DNA of 64,000 bases from Phaseolus vulgaris. Taxonomy: Eukaryota; Streptophyta; Magnoliopsida; Fabales; Fabaceae. Where the stretch lies: NCBI RefSeq assembly GCF_000499845.2, contig NC_023755.2, forward strand, positions 33,195,753 through 33,259,752. The letters are read 5' to 3'. Shown here piece after piece: positions 22,331 through 35,657 of the stretch (its first letter is position 1; each line of letters begins with the position of its first letter). Both the position numbers and the translations under genes were made by a program. The notes beneath the pieces were generated by a model, which was not told where the DNA came from, searched no databases, and saw only the letters and a list, made by a program, of their open reading frames with translations.

Positions 22331-23588
22331 AGTTTTTGCAATTTTGTGCAATTACGTTCAATTAGTTTTTATAACCTTTTGCCTTCTGCTATTCCCTTCA
22401 AATAGTTCCTACAAAACTTTCCCTACACTTTCTACTCTATTTACCTTAACCCAAACAACCTCATTTTCTTCACATTTTCCCTTTAAATCATCTCAAATCC
22501 ACTCTCTAATCCATACAAAGCATTAAGGTGATTTTCTCTAACTTGACAATGAGTTTTGTTTTTTTTTTAAGGCAAGGTTGGTTAAACGACGTTCTACAAA
22601 TATTCTCATAAATCAATCCCTTAAATCAACCTTCTACAACTATTCTCATAAATCAAGCCACCAGGACTCTCCAAGTAATTTTTCTTCCTTTTTCTTTGTT
22701 GATTTTTCATAAAGAACATGTGTGCTTTTCCTAATTGGTTGTTTGTTTTTAGTATTTCTGGATTTTTTCTTGTTATTTTTTTCTTTCTTCTTGGATTTCT
22801 ACCATTTATTTGCATATATATATATATATATGTATTTTAGTATGGTCATTTTTTTAACCTTTGCTTTAAAATATCGATGGATTAACTTATTTATATGTCA
22901 TGTCCTTTTATGAAATAAATAGTAAGGTTTTAAGTCGAACTCGTGGCTTTGTAGTGATCTTGATATTTCATGAATTTGCTAATAAAAACCTTGTTGTTGT
23001 GATCAAAATTGCAATGGCAGAGTGTTTTTCAAAACCCTTATGAATATAATGTTTTGGAGAATGATTTAGCTTTCATGGATAAAAAGGGGTTTAGCTACTC
23101 ATGGATGAAAAAGTAACAAAAAAATTATACAAAAATAAAGAAACTATACGAGGAGTCATGGAAGCACAAGGGAAGCCTTCTGTTGTATAACCTCCAATGA
23201 ACAAACCAGTTTTAATGAGTCTCCAAATAACTTTTAAAATAACTCATTAAGGGCACATAAGACCTTTTACGCCGAGTCTAAAAAAATTCACTGCTTAACC
23301 TCATAATTCCCAAGCCCAACTTCAAAATTCTCAATCAAGAATGCTAAGTTTAACTTTTAAACTTAAAATTTGCTTTCAGAATGAGATTGATTTCATCTTT
23401 CAAATGTTTTTCTACTTATTTCTTAAATTCTTTCCCCTTTTCTTCAAAAAGAAATAACATTTATTGTAATATGTTCAAGTAGACAAAATATTAAACCTAC
23501 TCCTAATTAATAGTTGAATTAACATCAAATTTGATTAAAATAAAGTTTCAAGTACGAGTATTATAATAAAAAAAATTTCTAAATATAA
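22331..23588. other. Spacer, no gene recognised
   Basis: CT-rich at 22340-22520, a short (AT)n at about 22815-22833, then ordinary AT-rich DNA. The small open frames are not gene-like. Nothing assigned. Confidence 0.4.
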
Positions 23589-24024
23589 CACTACAACAAA
23601 TCATTAAATAACAACCAAATTTAGAGACAGAAAATAATTAATCACTATATTGACTAAATTAGTATCTAATTTAAAGACTAAAAAAATATTCATATCTAAA
23701 GTGGTTTCTATTATTAATAAAAAATTATAAAATGGTATCTAAATTAACTACTTAGGTTTTAGCTACTAATATTTTAGATTTTAAATTAATCTCTAAAAGA
23801 CTAATAGAGACTAATTTAGAATTTAAAGTAGTGAGTAGTTAAAACTTTGGTAGCTAAGGATTAAATACCAATTTAAAAACTATTTTATAAATTTTTATTA
23901 ATAATAGAAACTACTTTAGATACCAATAATTTTTTTAACTTATAAAATAGTTTCTGATTTAGTTAAATAATAACTAATTATTTTGATCTAAAATTAGTTT
24001 TTATTTAATAATTTTCTTATAGTA
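23589..24024. mobile_element. Palindromic CACTA-type MITE, copy 2
   Basis: It starts CACTACAACAAATCATTAAATA and ends in the inverse (AATTTTCTTATAGTA, last base mutated). The triplet TAA is present on both sides (23586-23588, 24025-24027). The arms form a long imperfect hairpin with GTTTCTATTATTAATA... mirrored in TATTAATAATAGAAAC. 436 bp, no coding content. Confidence 0.85.
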
Positions 24025-24485
24025 TAAGTATATAAAGTGCTTATCAAGTTTTAGACACATAGTTTATATAACAATTAATTTCTCCCATTAACAAAATTTT
24101 ATAAAGAAGATATAACCATGTTTGAAAGATTATTAAACTAAAGATGAGAATTTTGTGCCTTTTGTATATCAATTGTTTTATATTGTATTTATTAATTTTA
24201 AATCTAAAAATTAAGTGATGGATAACGAAATCAAGGATGATTACATATATTAGATATTCCTTATAGACTCATTTAGTGGAAAAGGCTTTTAGTCCCTAAA
24301 TATGATTCCCTAATTTAGTAACTACATAATTATGGAAACAATTTCTATCGAATCAGTCATTTAATTATTTTTTACATAATTTATCACTAAGTTAATTTTT
24401 AAATAATCATATGTTGAGTTGATATTTTTATAATTGGTCAGTTACTCTCTACACTGAATTGAGTTGGTTTTTATGTAATCAATTA

Positions 24486-24531
<46 letters not shown>

Positions 24532-26080
24532 TGGTTAATATGTTAACATTTAAATTACTCTTAAGGCTTAGTTACTAATTAAAAAATTATTTATTTTGGT
24601 TTTTAACTATTTTAGTGTCTGATTTTATTAATATAAAGACTATCAATTTATTTCATGTTCTTATCAAATACTTGATGTGAATTGTCTAAGGTATACTAAG
24701 AAGACTCCAAGAAAGTCGAACTTGATTATCTAAAGAATGGTTACCGAGTTATTGAGAAATAATGAGTGGAGATTCACTTGTAAAAGATTCTTTGATGTTC
24801 AAGTTAATAAGAGTTAGATAAGCTTTAAAAGTATTAGTATGAGTAGAGAATGAAAGAATTAAATGGGTTCTTCCTCTCAGACCAAGTCTATATTTATAGG
24901 ATATTAAGCCTAGGTTAAAATAGACATAAGTAATTGAGATGAATTGGTTATTAAGTGTTTCCTATTTGATTTGTTACAACCAAGTTTGTTATAGATATCC
25001 GAGTTACTCGAATTGCACATGTATTATGTAAATATCTTGAAGGTAGATAGTGTATATGCAAATATTACATAGTCGAGTAATACACAAGTCTCCCGAAAAA
25101 TCTTTAAAAGTGGACTGATTTGGTAACCATTCTTCAGAGCTCAGCTTGCTTGAAGTCTTCTCAGTCCACCTCAGAGATTATTCACAACCAATCTTAATAA
25201 GAACAAAAATGTATTGATTTTTTTAACTTAGATTTGTATATTATTATTACTTAATTACAAATTAACTATGTACGAAGGTTATCATCTTCCATGATAAATA
25301 TTTTAATTTAATTAGCTATATAATTTCAAAATTAGACTATTATATCATAAAAAGAATAATGGAAAAGTGAAAGGCAAAGAATAATAGCTTCGATGGAGAG
25401 GAAAAAATGATGGGTGTCTTTACACTTTCTCTTCCATCAAGGTAGTGAAAGAGAATCTATGGTTTTCGTCAAGAAGATAACACCGAACAAAGAAAGTAGC
25501 AGAAATAATGTATATTTTGTAGAAGAGAACATACACCAAGCTTGAAGCGACCCCAAAGAGATCGAACGTTCTTCAGTGTGCTGTTTCCAAGTCATGTAAG
25601 AAAAGAAACACTTGAAAAGCCATGTTGCATTCTTTAATGTCCCATTTCTCACAACTTAAAACCTCAACTAACACATTAATTAATTAATAATTAAACAATT
25701 TTATTATATTTCCCTTGCCACAGAGACTAATGAAATAAAGGAAAAAAAGAGAATTAATGAAAAAAATGATTTCGTTAAAAATAAATAAAAACGTAAGATA
25801 ATATTTTTATTATTTTTAATATTATATTTTAATTATTAATTATTATAATAATGATAATAATAAAATGAAAACAATTGATTATCACTTTCTCACGATACTT
25901 CTTATATTAGCAACATTGCAATTTCGCTTGGTTGCAGTTTTCTTTTCTTCTTACTATCTCCTCTTGTCACCACAAAGTTTTCCCCTACTTCCTCAATACC
26001 GAACCAATACATTATAGGAAGAGTGTCAACTCTTAAAAACTGCTCTAAAGTAAAAAAAAAAAAAAAAAATTAAATAAATA
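24025..26080. other. Spacer with microsatellite, no gene recognised
   Basis: It holds a long (AT)n tract at about 24490-24526. A less AT-rich patch at 24660-25180 is not recognised. A 71-codon minus-strand open frame (25437-25652) has one hydrophobic segment but no recognised family or context and is not called a gene. A poly-A run (26051-26069) ends next to the second CACTA element. Confidence 0.4.
24490..24526. repeat. (AT)n microsatellite
   Basis: About 18 AT units in the spacer between a MITE and the second CACTA element. Confidence 0.93.
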
Positions 26081-26099
26081 CACTAAAAAAAAATCACTT

Positions 26100-26660
26100 T
26101 TAGCAACAACCAAATTTGGTCGCTAAAAGTACTATAATTGGTCGGTAAACGTATTTGTGATCGAAACACTCACCAAATAAATATGGAAGCGAAAATCCTA
26201 GTCGCAAAGCCTTTAACAAACGAATTATAAAGTGGTCGCTAATTTGCAACTGATATTTCTATGGCGAAATCGGTCGCAGAATATTTGGTCACCAAAGTTC
26301 ATAAACCAAATTAGCAACCGAAATTTCGATGACTAAATCGGTCGCAGAAAATTTTGTTCACAAAAATTAGAAACCAAATTAACGATCAAACTTTTATAAA
26401 AAAAAGTGGTTAATAAATCGGTGGCTGAAATAGAGGTGATAACGACCACCATTTTCGATCGCTAATGAATTAAAATAATTAATTAAAAAAAATTGGTGGC
26501 TAATTCGGTGACTAAATGGAGACCCCTTTAGCGACTGATTTGATTTCGGTGGCTAAATATTTTTCTTAATTACAGTGACCGATTCTATTTTGGTCGCATA
26601 AAAACAATTTTGTAGATATAGCCACCAAATCGGTTTCGGTGGCTATTTTTATATGTATTG
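26100..26660. repeat. Subterminal repeats of second CACTA, left end
   Basis: Many short units such as TTTGGTCGCTAAAAG, AATCGGTCGCAGAA and TTTCGGTGGCTA occur in both orientations. They match units at the right end (32965-33330), as expected for transposase-binding subterminal regions. Confidence 0.8.
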
Positions 26661-26839
26661 TTCATACCTATTTAAAATGGTATTTTAACCATTTTATAAA
26701 AAAATTCAAACCTGCTTATAGATACTCAAAATTCAATCACGCTAAATACGAATGAACTTCAAATACATGGTTTAAGAAGGAGTTGTACTCAAATTAAAAG
26801 TAAATCGTATTACACAACAAAAAGTATTAAAAATTAGTT

Positions 26840-28542
26840 AAAATAGTCAAATATATTATATAATTCAACATCCGACTAATCTTCTTTTGAACTATCATCT
26901 CTAATGTTGTCTCCTTTATGATGTCCACTGGTAGTAGGATTTGAAGAACTGATATGGGATTATTCATTTGAATGTGTTGTATGATGAGTTGCGTGTGCTC
27001 ATTTTGTTTGCACATCAGCTCATCTTGTTTGCGCATGCGTTCACTTTGCTCTTCATTAGTTTTCATCAATAGCTTCATCTTTTCTTTAAGAGTCCGCTCC
27101 TTGACATGTTTTGTCATAAGTTCATCATTTAACTTTTGAATAATCTCACTATTTGATGGACTACTAGAGCTTGGCTTGTAGTCGATTGAGCACTTGTTGA
27201 ACTATTAAACCTTTTGCTCAATACACCAAGATCATAGACATTCCCTTTCTTAAACCCTAAACCCAATAACCTCTAACAACATCAATGTATATTTCATTGT
27301 CATCAATAGAGGCAACATAAGATTTTTGCGAAGATTCACTTTCAAGCATTTGCTGTTGTTGAGCTTCTTCTCGGCGTTTCTTATATTTCTCCTGAAAATG
27401 AAATCAAATTGATTATTGCGAAAAAAACATATAGAAAATAATTAAATTATAACTTAAATTTTAAACATATTGCAAGGTCACAAGTCTTGTCATTGACCCA
27501 TTGTCCAATCTTCAATTTCTTCGTTCTCTCTACAACCTCCCAAGCAGTTGGTTGTCGTTCAAGCTCCTTAATCTACATAAATTTAATAAAAATATATAAT
27601 AGATTGTATTTAAATAAAATATAGAAAGAGAAAAAAAATATAATAATATTACCATTTTCTCAAAGTGAGCCGCAGTAGATATGGAACCACCACAGTAGGC
27701 TGAGGCTCCCTTCTCAACATCCCGATTCGCCTTGACAATAACACTCTTGTTTTGGAATTCTGTAGAACTCCAATGCTGGTCCAAGGTTACTCGAACAAGT
27801 TGTGGAATCCAGGTCCCCTTATCTTGACCATGCCTAACTTTACTCATAGCATTTTTAAAGATACGAGAGGCTTTTGTATCAAAATGGATCTAATGAGTTG
27901 TTCTTGTTCAAGATCCCACCTACACTCTTTCTGCATGAAAAATAAATTAGAAAACAAACATTGTAGAAAAATAGAATAACATTTTAAATGTAATCATAAC
28001 TCAAATTACCTTAAACTCTCCAAACCATTTATCTCTGAGCTCAAGAAGAACCTTCTTCCAAGTGGGACTGGGTTCATCATATTTTTGTTTGATGATTCGT
28101 GAGATTACATTGGAAGGTCCATTTGCTGGTGAAAATATATGTTCAAAACACATTGTCAAAATGATATATGAAAATCAAAACATATTAATGAATTACAATT
28201 AAATTAAAATATACTTACTCTCCTCTTTCTGCATGAAGCTAGGGTCTTTGATCAACTACATTGCCAGACTCATTGTCAGGTGTAAGAGAGTCTTGTATCG
28301 GTGAAGGTTGACTCTGTAGAAAAGGAAGTAGGATTTTATTCTCCTACATGATGTTCAATATCTTGTTCGTGAAGTGTAGGAAGTGGGGGTCCTTCATAGA
28401 TAGGATGTGTAGACTCCATAGTTGTTGGAAGAACAAACAAAGGGCGAATGTTGGTGTTGGGTAAAGATATATCATCAACACGAACACCTCGACCACCACG
28501 ATTAGGTGGTCTACAACCACCACCTCTACCCCTTGGTGTCAT
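26840..28542 (-). pseudogene. Transposase_24-type gene remnant of the second CACTA
   Basis: The start is MTPRGRGGG at complement 28542, right after a 3' splice site (ACTTGCAG), a layout like the counterpart at 6467. Later blocks read KQKYDEPSPTWKKVLLELRD, then MSKVRHGQDKGTWIPQLVRV, GASAYCGGSISTAAHFEKM (equivalent to GGALHSTGRKSHLDIAL of the other element), and EKYKKRREEAQQQQMLESES. A C-terminal coiled-coil-like stretch (KEKMKLLMKTNEEQSERMRK) is near 27050. Stops and frame changes between blocks indicate a pseudogene. Confidence 0.7.
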
Positions 28543-28689
28543 CTGCAAGTAAAAAATATTACATATATAAGATGTAATTAATACAATAATCAAAGTGGAT
28601 CAATCAATTTTGAATAAACAAATAAAGTAATCATGATCAAAAGATTCAAACCTGATTGTGTTCTCTACAACCAAATATGTATGTTATCT

Positions 28690-31140
28690 TCCCTGTTATT
28701 CACTACAATTATGGGAAACCACAATAAAATTAATGTTATACATAATTTGGACAAGGTATACAATCAATTTTAAAGCATGAATTACTGAAGAGGTATCTGT
28801 GTCACTGAAATCACTCTCAATGTTATCCTCACTTGAAATGTATTCCTCCTCGTATTGTTCATCTATGTTTGTTTCATTCAGTAATTGTAGATCTACTTCT
28901 TCTCCCTCCCCTCCCCCCCCCCCCCCTATCAACATCAACAAGAAAATCATGAATGAATTCTGGATCAATAGGTAGCACTACTTAAAGTTGTAGAAGGTCA
29001 TCATCTTGGTATGGAGTGTCATGCTCAACCTCACTTACTGTGTTATCAATGATTCTAATACGAGCTTTTTGTTTTAATTACTCCCAACCAACCTTGGTGT
29101 CCCTCTGGATATTTGGTGTAATAAACTTGATTTTCCTGTTATGCAAATATGAACGGCTCATGCTTTATTATATCTTTGTGATTCTTTTACTTGAATGATC
29201 TCATAGTTCTTATCTACTTTGGTTCCTATATTAGGAGTATTATCAAACCATTCACACTGGAAGAGAACTACATTCATTATTGAAAATCCAGTATACTCCA
29301 ATTGAATAATATTAGACAATATTCCATAAAAATATGACTCTGATTGACCATTGGTTCCTCGTACATAAACACCATAGTTAGTGGAATTCATGTCTTCAAT
29401 CCAAAGAACAGTGTGAAATTTGTATCCATTGACAACATAGATAGGCCATAACTGAACTTTTCTCTTAGGACCCCATGCTAAGTTAACCAATAATGGATCT
29501 TCAATATTATTTTTTGGATTTAGAACCTAAACAAAAGGTTATAAATTGCACAATGTCTATCTAAAAGTAAAATTTGTATAAAAGACAAATTAAAAACCTA
29601 CATATTGTTTGAACCATGTAGCAAAATAGGATGAAATGTATTGGCCAATTTGAGCTTCTGAAGTAGTAGAACTAATCTCCCTTAAATATTCAACATAAAT
29701 ACTGCAACAAAGAAATTGATTATTCAAACCTCATGCAACATAATTAATTTTCTTTTCAAATGAGTGAACATTGTCTTACTCAAAGTATGGTTGAACCACA
29801 TCACAGTTTTGAAGAACATACAATTGGACAGCTTCAAAGTCTCTTTGATTAAGATAATATGTCATGCATTTTCCAATTTCTCTTCCTGGATAGTTGAAAA
29901 TTGAAATATGATGAGCACGTGAAGAACCCTCACCTACTTCAAGATTACGAGGGATCCTAGTCCTTATTGTTTCAACACGATCAAGATAATAAAATGAGGC
30001 AAATGTAGATGTTTCCTCCGCCAAGTAAGTTTCAGAAATAAAGCCTTCCACCCTCACTTTATTTTTTACTTTTTTTTAGGGAGAGTAAGAACCTAAAAAA
30101 CAATATGGATGTACTTAATTTAAAATATTAAATAAATAAACAACAAATGTTATAATAGTGATTAGTAATATTATACCTCTCAAATGGATACATCCAAAGA
30201 TATTGGACTGGACCACCAACTTTTGCCTCGTAAGGTAGATGAATTAGAAGATGTTCCATGGAATCAAAGAAGCTTGGTGGAAATATTTGTTCCCATTTAC
30301 ACAATAACAACGGAATATTTTCTTCCATAACTCTTAGATGTTCAACATTTAGTGTTGTCGAACTTAATTCTCTAAAGAAAAGACTAAGTTCAATAAGAAC
30401 TTTCCAAATTGATTTTGGTAATGCATCAAATGCAATTGGAAGCAAACGTTGCATGAACGCACGACAATCATGACTTTCCATGCCATGTAACTTGCCTTGA
30501 TTAAGGTTAACACATTTACCCAAATTGGAAGCATATCCATCTTGAAACTTTAGTTATTTAACCCATTTACAAATAAAGACTCTTTGGGATTTCGTAAATG
30601 TATATGCTGCTTTTGATTTGATAAGTTTGTCACCACCAATGTCTTTCAACTCTAGTTTTTTTCGATTGCATATTTGTGCTAGATCCAATCGAGCCTTGTT
30701 TGTCTCCTTAGTTTTTCCTTTGATATCCATCACAGTGTCAAGCACATTCATGAACACATTTCTCTTTATGTTCATAACATCAATATTGTGACGTAAAAGT
30801 TGAGTTTTCCAATATGGCAACCTCCAAAATATACTTTGTTTCTTCCAATTATGCTTAATACCATAATCAAGAATATTTTGTTGTTCTTGTAATTCAGTTC
30901 AAACTGGTAAGTGTGTAACCCTATTCCAAATGTCAAGACTAGACAAACGTGGAGGAGGGGGATCAGTCTCAACAAACTTCTTCTTGAATGTCTTTTTATT
31001 CTTCCTAAATTGATGATCAGGTGAAAGAAATTGACGACGACAGACGAAAAAGGATATCTTGTGGCTATGACTCAGATAAAATGTCTTTGTTCTTTCCATA
31101 CATATAGGGGAAGAAAGTCTACCAGAAGTCATCCAACCCG
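28690..31140 (-). pseudogene. TNP2-type transposase remnant, 5' half deleted
   Basis: The first recognisable block (about 31140) is the end of the TNP2 core (SPICMERTKTFYLSHSHK). It continues with LLRHNIDVMNIKRNVF, then DUF4218 (SHDCRAFMQRLLPIAF ... GGPVQYLWMYPFER at about 30180-30475), a second DUF4218 exon (29776-30057), and DUF4216 (NYGVYVRGTNGQSESYFYG, 29158-29490). An acidic tail is encoded near 28700-28900, where a run of 14 C at 28913-28926 gives a Gly run. Stops occur after WVK (about 30555) and after YNKA (29158). The Transpos_assoc domain and the first half of the TNP2 core are absent. Confidence 0.82.
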
Positions 31141-31149
31141 ATAAATGTT

Positions 31150-32960
31150 CTCACCTTTTAATGTTATATAAAAAATACTAATAACCTTTTTCTGCAGCAT
31201 ATCAACTATTTTTAAGCCTCTCTCTATACCCATACTAGCATATTTTCATTCTTTAATTTTGAAGAGTTTTAAAATTTTAGTCTTATATATACTACTAATT
31301 TAACACTTCGATAATTTTAGGGAGCAATATAGTACTTTCTCAATGGTGTCTATATTAAAAAAAGTACTTTCTATTGTTTGTTTATGGACCAATAATCTTG
31401 TTTTAGAGAAATAAATATAATAATTTTATTTAACTACCCTCGAAGTCTCAATCTTTCTATTTTTGACATTTTTTAATTTTAGTTTCCAATATTTCTAAGA
31501 ACTAGTATAGTTTCTTTATTTTTAAAACTAACAAAGTTAGTTATTTACATAATTTTATGACGTGAATTCTTTAGCGTTTATATAAATATTGTATAATTTT
31601 TTACACTAAAAATTATGTATAATGTGAATTGTATGTAATCTAAAGTGGACACAAGAAAGCATCTAATATCCTAAGCAAATGCTAAGACCAAAATTTATAG
31701 CAGGAACTATTTGTCAAGGTGTTATTCACACACTCTTTGTTCTTATGTGTGCCTCTCTCACTTCTTCCTCTGTTGATATTCTTAAACAACAACCACCATT
31801 CCCCATTTTTCTCTCACTTCATAAATGGTTGCAAAATGCTTTAGGCTGAAGAGGAGTTCATCACTATGTTCAACTCACATTGGAACCCCATCAAACATAA
31901 ACCCTTGTGTGGTTGCAATGCCCAGAGACCTTCAGACAATATTACAAAAGAAACAAGAAAAACTAATGCCTACAACGATAACTTGTTTGATCGTTTTGCA
32001 ATAAACCATATCGCAAGCCTAGACAAAAGGATTGAGGTTAAAATTAATGCAAGCAATCAAAGTACCTCCGTTCACACTTCCTCTCGCACCTCTGTTAGCC
32101 TCCGTTCGCACCTCCGCTCACACCTCCGTTCGTCTCTGTTCGTACATCCGTTCGCACCACGAACACCACCCGCAACTTCCTCTTTCTCCGCTCGCACCTT
32201 TGTTCACACCGACCACCACCTGCAGCTTCTTCCGCACCTTTGTTCACACCACGATGAATAACTTTGTTTTATGAAACTAAGGGTATTTGGTGTCCTAAAA
32301 GCTATCTGCAGCTTCCAAATAACTCTCAAGCTTTAAAAAAAAGTATTCCAATAATTTATCTAATTACATTATTTATTATTGGCAATGAACAAAACTAAGT
32401 AGCATTTATGTAAAATTCAAAAATAAATATTAAATAAGTATTTAAATACCCATGATAATAAATATAGATATTTTAATCAATTAATTATTTTTCATACTAA
32501 TACATCTCATGATTAGAAACAAGTGATAAAACTGCTAATAATAAATAAAATTAATAATTAAAAAATTATTTACTATTTAATTCTGAATTTCTTTTTTTTT
32601 ATAAAATTAAAGTTATTTTAAAGAGATCATTTTATTTCAATTTAATTATGTAGCGCAATTTTTTTTTAAAGGATTAATTTTATTAATAATAATATTCTGT
32701 TATGTAGTTTTATTTAGAATTTTTATTTGAGCTGATATTTTAAAAACAATATTTAACAAATTTTATTTAAATTTAAGAAATTACAAATATAATTGACACA
32801 TATTTTTTAAATAGAAAAAGAAACCAGTAATACAACTAATTATTTTTTAAACGGATGACTACTCATGAATATTCAAAGTGTGATCCTTGTATAGTTTTTT
32901 AAAATAAAAATGAAATATTGATATTATTATATTAGTAGTAGTAGTAAAATAAATAATTAT
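31150..32960. other. Interior of second CACTA: AT-rich DNA, Ser/His/Arg-rich repeat, unassigned ORF
   Basis: This is where the missing 5' part of the transposase gene should be. At 31866-32261 a plus-strand open frame starts MFNSHWNPIKHKPLCGCNAQ and runs into a CT-rich array of CCTCCGTTCGCACCTC-type units (32065-32250). The front part might be a captured fragment, but no family was recognised; the array is low complexity. The rest is plain AT-rich sequence. Confidence 0.4.
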
Positions 32961-32964
32961 ATTT

Positions 32965-33340
32965 AGCGACCAAAAGAAATTCGGTGGCTAAAAAATAAAC
33001 GTATTTGGTGGCTGATTCAGTGACAAAAATAAACATTTATATTTAGCGACCGAAACAAAATCCGTGGTTAAAAATAAACATATTCGGTCGGTAATTCGGT
33101 CGCATATATATTTTTTCCAATTTATTCGAAACAACGACCACTTTAGCGACCAATGGTTTTGTCACTCTCATGTTTGATCGTTGATTCGGTCGCAAAACTA
33201 ACTAACATTATTAATAATTCATTTGATCACTATTTCGGTCGCAGATTTGACACTACGGATATTTGGTGGCTATTTCGGTTGCAAATTGCGACCACTAATT
33301 TTCGGTCGCTGAATTCAATGACTAAATTGTTATTTCCTTA
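32965..33340. repeat. Subterminal repeats of second CACTA, right end
   Basis: Units such as TTAGCGACCGAAA, ATTCGGTCGCATA and TTTGGTGGCTATTTCGG are repeated in both orientations, as at the left end. Confidence 0.8.
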
Positions 33341-33567
33341 TAGTGATACTTTCTTCTAAATTCTAATCAAACTATTACTAATTACTTCTTATATAATAAA
33401 AAATAGTTATTCAATATAAACAATAATTACTTTAAATATTAAAAGAATTCTAATTATAATTTTTTATTTAAAACTACTCACAAATTTACCAACAAAAAGA
33501 AATATACAAGAATAACTCATCCATAAAAAATGCAATTACCATTTTATCTTTAACAATTAACATATCC

Positions 33568-34000
33568 AATATTCATTGTGACAATGGTAAGAAGTTTACT
33601 AATAAAGAATTCCAAGAGTTCCTTCACATCTCAATTAAATATTGAATTTTTTTCATTATATATTTCCAAACCAATGGGTGAGCAATTCAAACTAATAAAG
33701 TCATACTAAATAAATTGCAAAAGAAATTAGGTCAAGCAAATGGATTATGAACCAAAGAGATACCTAGCATACTACACACCACACCTTAAAAAAAACACAT
33801 TTTGACTTATATTTGTCATCGATCTCATGATCTTAGTAGAGTTAATTGAAGCTTCTTAGATACAATAGTAGTTCGATCAAGCTCGTAACAACGAAAATTT
33901 AAGGGTCAAATTAAATTTAATCAACGAGATTTAAGAAATTACTCGAATTTGTGAAGAAGTCGGTAAAAGAAAATAAACTTAGAAACACAAGTTTTGTTTA
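33568..34000 (+). pseudogene. Ty3/gypsy integrase remnant
   Basis: The plus strand reads CDNGKKFTNKEFQEFL, then after stops QTNG and IQTNKVILNKLQKKLGQANG, a pattern of the gypsy integrase core (DNG.QF, HPQTNGQ.E..N) and its C-terminal extension. In-frame stops abound. No LTR pair was delimited; a stretch around 35555-35600 (CTTTGGGTGCATCTCCTTATC) recalls gypsy LTR ends. Confidence 0.65.
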
Positions 34001-35657
34001 GAGAAAAGTAGACAATTCCCATCAAGACAGAATGAATGGTAAACTGATCCTAAACTTGGACAAAACCTACAAAATTATTAAATCCTTACGAAATGGTGCT
34101 TAAAAATTCAAATATTTTCCTAAAAAATTGATACATTACACCTCAACTATCAACATACTACAATTAATTAAAATGTTAGAAATCAAACAAATGTTGTACT
34201 TTGTTTCCTACTCTAGTTTTTTTTTTTTTTGTCTCAAAGCATGAAAAATCATATGCTTTTATTGAAAATATTTTAATGAGGCACATTGAGTCCCCTTGAA
34301 AAGAGAATTGTTCTCAAACATTATATAAAAAAACCCTTTTACTTATATTTACATCATTTTTCATATAAATTTGATCTTTCATGTTATATGCAAATCTAGC
34401 ATTGACCCAAAGCATCACAATTTATCTATAGTGTAAGCATCAACTTGACTATAATTTGAACATCAACTCATAACATTTAGTAGTATTCAAAGCATAAGCA
34501 ACCAACTATATTATAAATCACACAACAACATCGAGTTATATTAAAAACATTAACAAACAATTTGTTTCGCATAGTAAAGTAACCTTAAGCTATATCAAGG
34601 TATAATCAACCAATTATGCTACACATCAAGTCGCATTATCACGTTATAGTTAAATATAAATAAAATCTCATTGTACTTAATATTTTATATATTATAAGCA
34701 AAAGTTTTTTTTAAAAATCAAGATATTTATGTTGAAAATATAAACATATTTGAACTCAATTTATTCGCTCAAAATCAACAATTTTAAACATAACAACCAA
34801 TTACACTACATATCGAGTTATATCATCAAGTTATATTTAAGTATAAATAAACATCTTATTATAGTTAATATTTCATATAATGTAAGAAAGAGCTCTTTCT
34901 ACAAATCAATATATTTATGTTGAAAAAAAATCATGTTTGAACTTAATTTTTTCACTCAAAATCATTAATTTTAAACGTAGTTCTTTTTAACAAGTTATTA
35001 AGGTGAACATTATTTTTAAAATTTCATACTCAAAGTTTTTCAATAAGTTGAATATCATTCATAAGTTTTTAAGTTCAAATACCTTATTTCCATACTTAAA
35101 TTTTTTTTAATAAGTTTCTAAGATCAATATTTTACAATAAAATCAATTTGGATATCAAGTTCCAATTTCATATTCCTATAGAATTTTACCTTTCCATAAG
35201 TTCTCATGCTTAGTTTCTTACACTCAATTTGGATCAAAACTATACTTAGATATAATCAAATTGAGCACATAAATATATAAAACTTATAAAAAAAATTAAC
35301 ATAATTTTGTTCATAATATTGTTGCCTATATTAGAAAAAGAAAAAAGATACACAAATCTTAATATTCTAAAAGTTGCCTATTCATTACACCTTTGTCAAG
35401 GCTAAAAGCCTCAAATATATCTCAACAAAGAAATTCGGCACATCACCTTTCTAAAACCTTCCTCCTAACTACTTAAATCTTTCTAAACATCAAGTAATTT
35501 AATTATCATGTTTTATGAAAATTGATAAACTTTTCAATTTCTTCTTAGAGTTTGGTGACACTATCTTTGGGTGCATCTCCTTATCACCCTCTACAATTTT
35601 GTGATATTTATATTTTTTAAGGACTTTCTTACCCTTTAACCTTCACATAAAGGCTCA
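34001..35657. other. AT-rich spacer, probably old LTR-element debris
   Basis: No coding content. It includes a diverged 187-bp direct duplication (34608-34978). It may be the 3' end of the gypsy element whose integrase precedes it; not proven. Confidence 0.4.
34608..34978. repeat. Diverged 187-bp tandem duplication
   Basis: Copy 1 starts AACCAATTATGCTACACATC at 34608 and copy 2 AACCAATTACACTACATATC at 34795. Both continue through ATATTTATGTTGAAAA to AATTTTAAAC with many substitutions, so the duplication is old. Confidence 0.8.

Larger units (their letters stand above)
26081..33345 (-). mobile_element. Second CACTA transposon, degraded, 7,265 bp
   Basis: The left end CACTAAAAAAAAATCAC and the right end (inverse reads CACTATAAGGAAATAAC) are flanked by ATA on both sides (26078-26080, 33346-33348). 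Subterminal repeats containing TTCGGTCGC/TTGGTGGCTA occupy 26100-26660 and 32965-33330. Minus-strand remains of a Transposase_24-type gene and a TNP2-type gene lie inside, in the same order as in the 2.3-13.4 kb element. The 5' half of the TNP2-type gene is missing, so this copy is non-autonomous. It belongs to a different family, since termini and subterminal repeats differ. Confidence 0.88.

Noticed and set aside
25437..25652. 71-codon minus-strand frame with a hydrophobic segment
   Set aside because: Isolated, with no recognised domain, promoter or neighbouring exon; not enough to call a gene.
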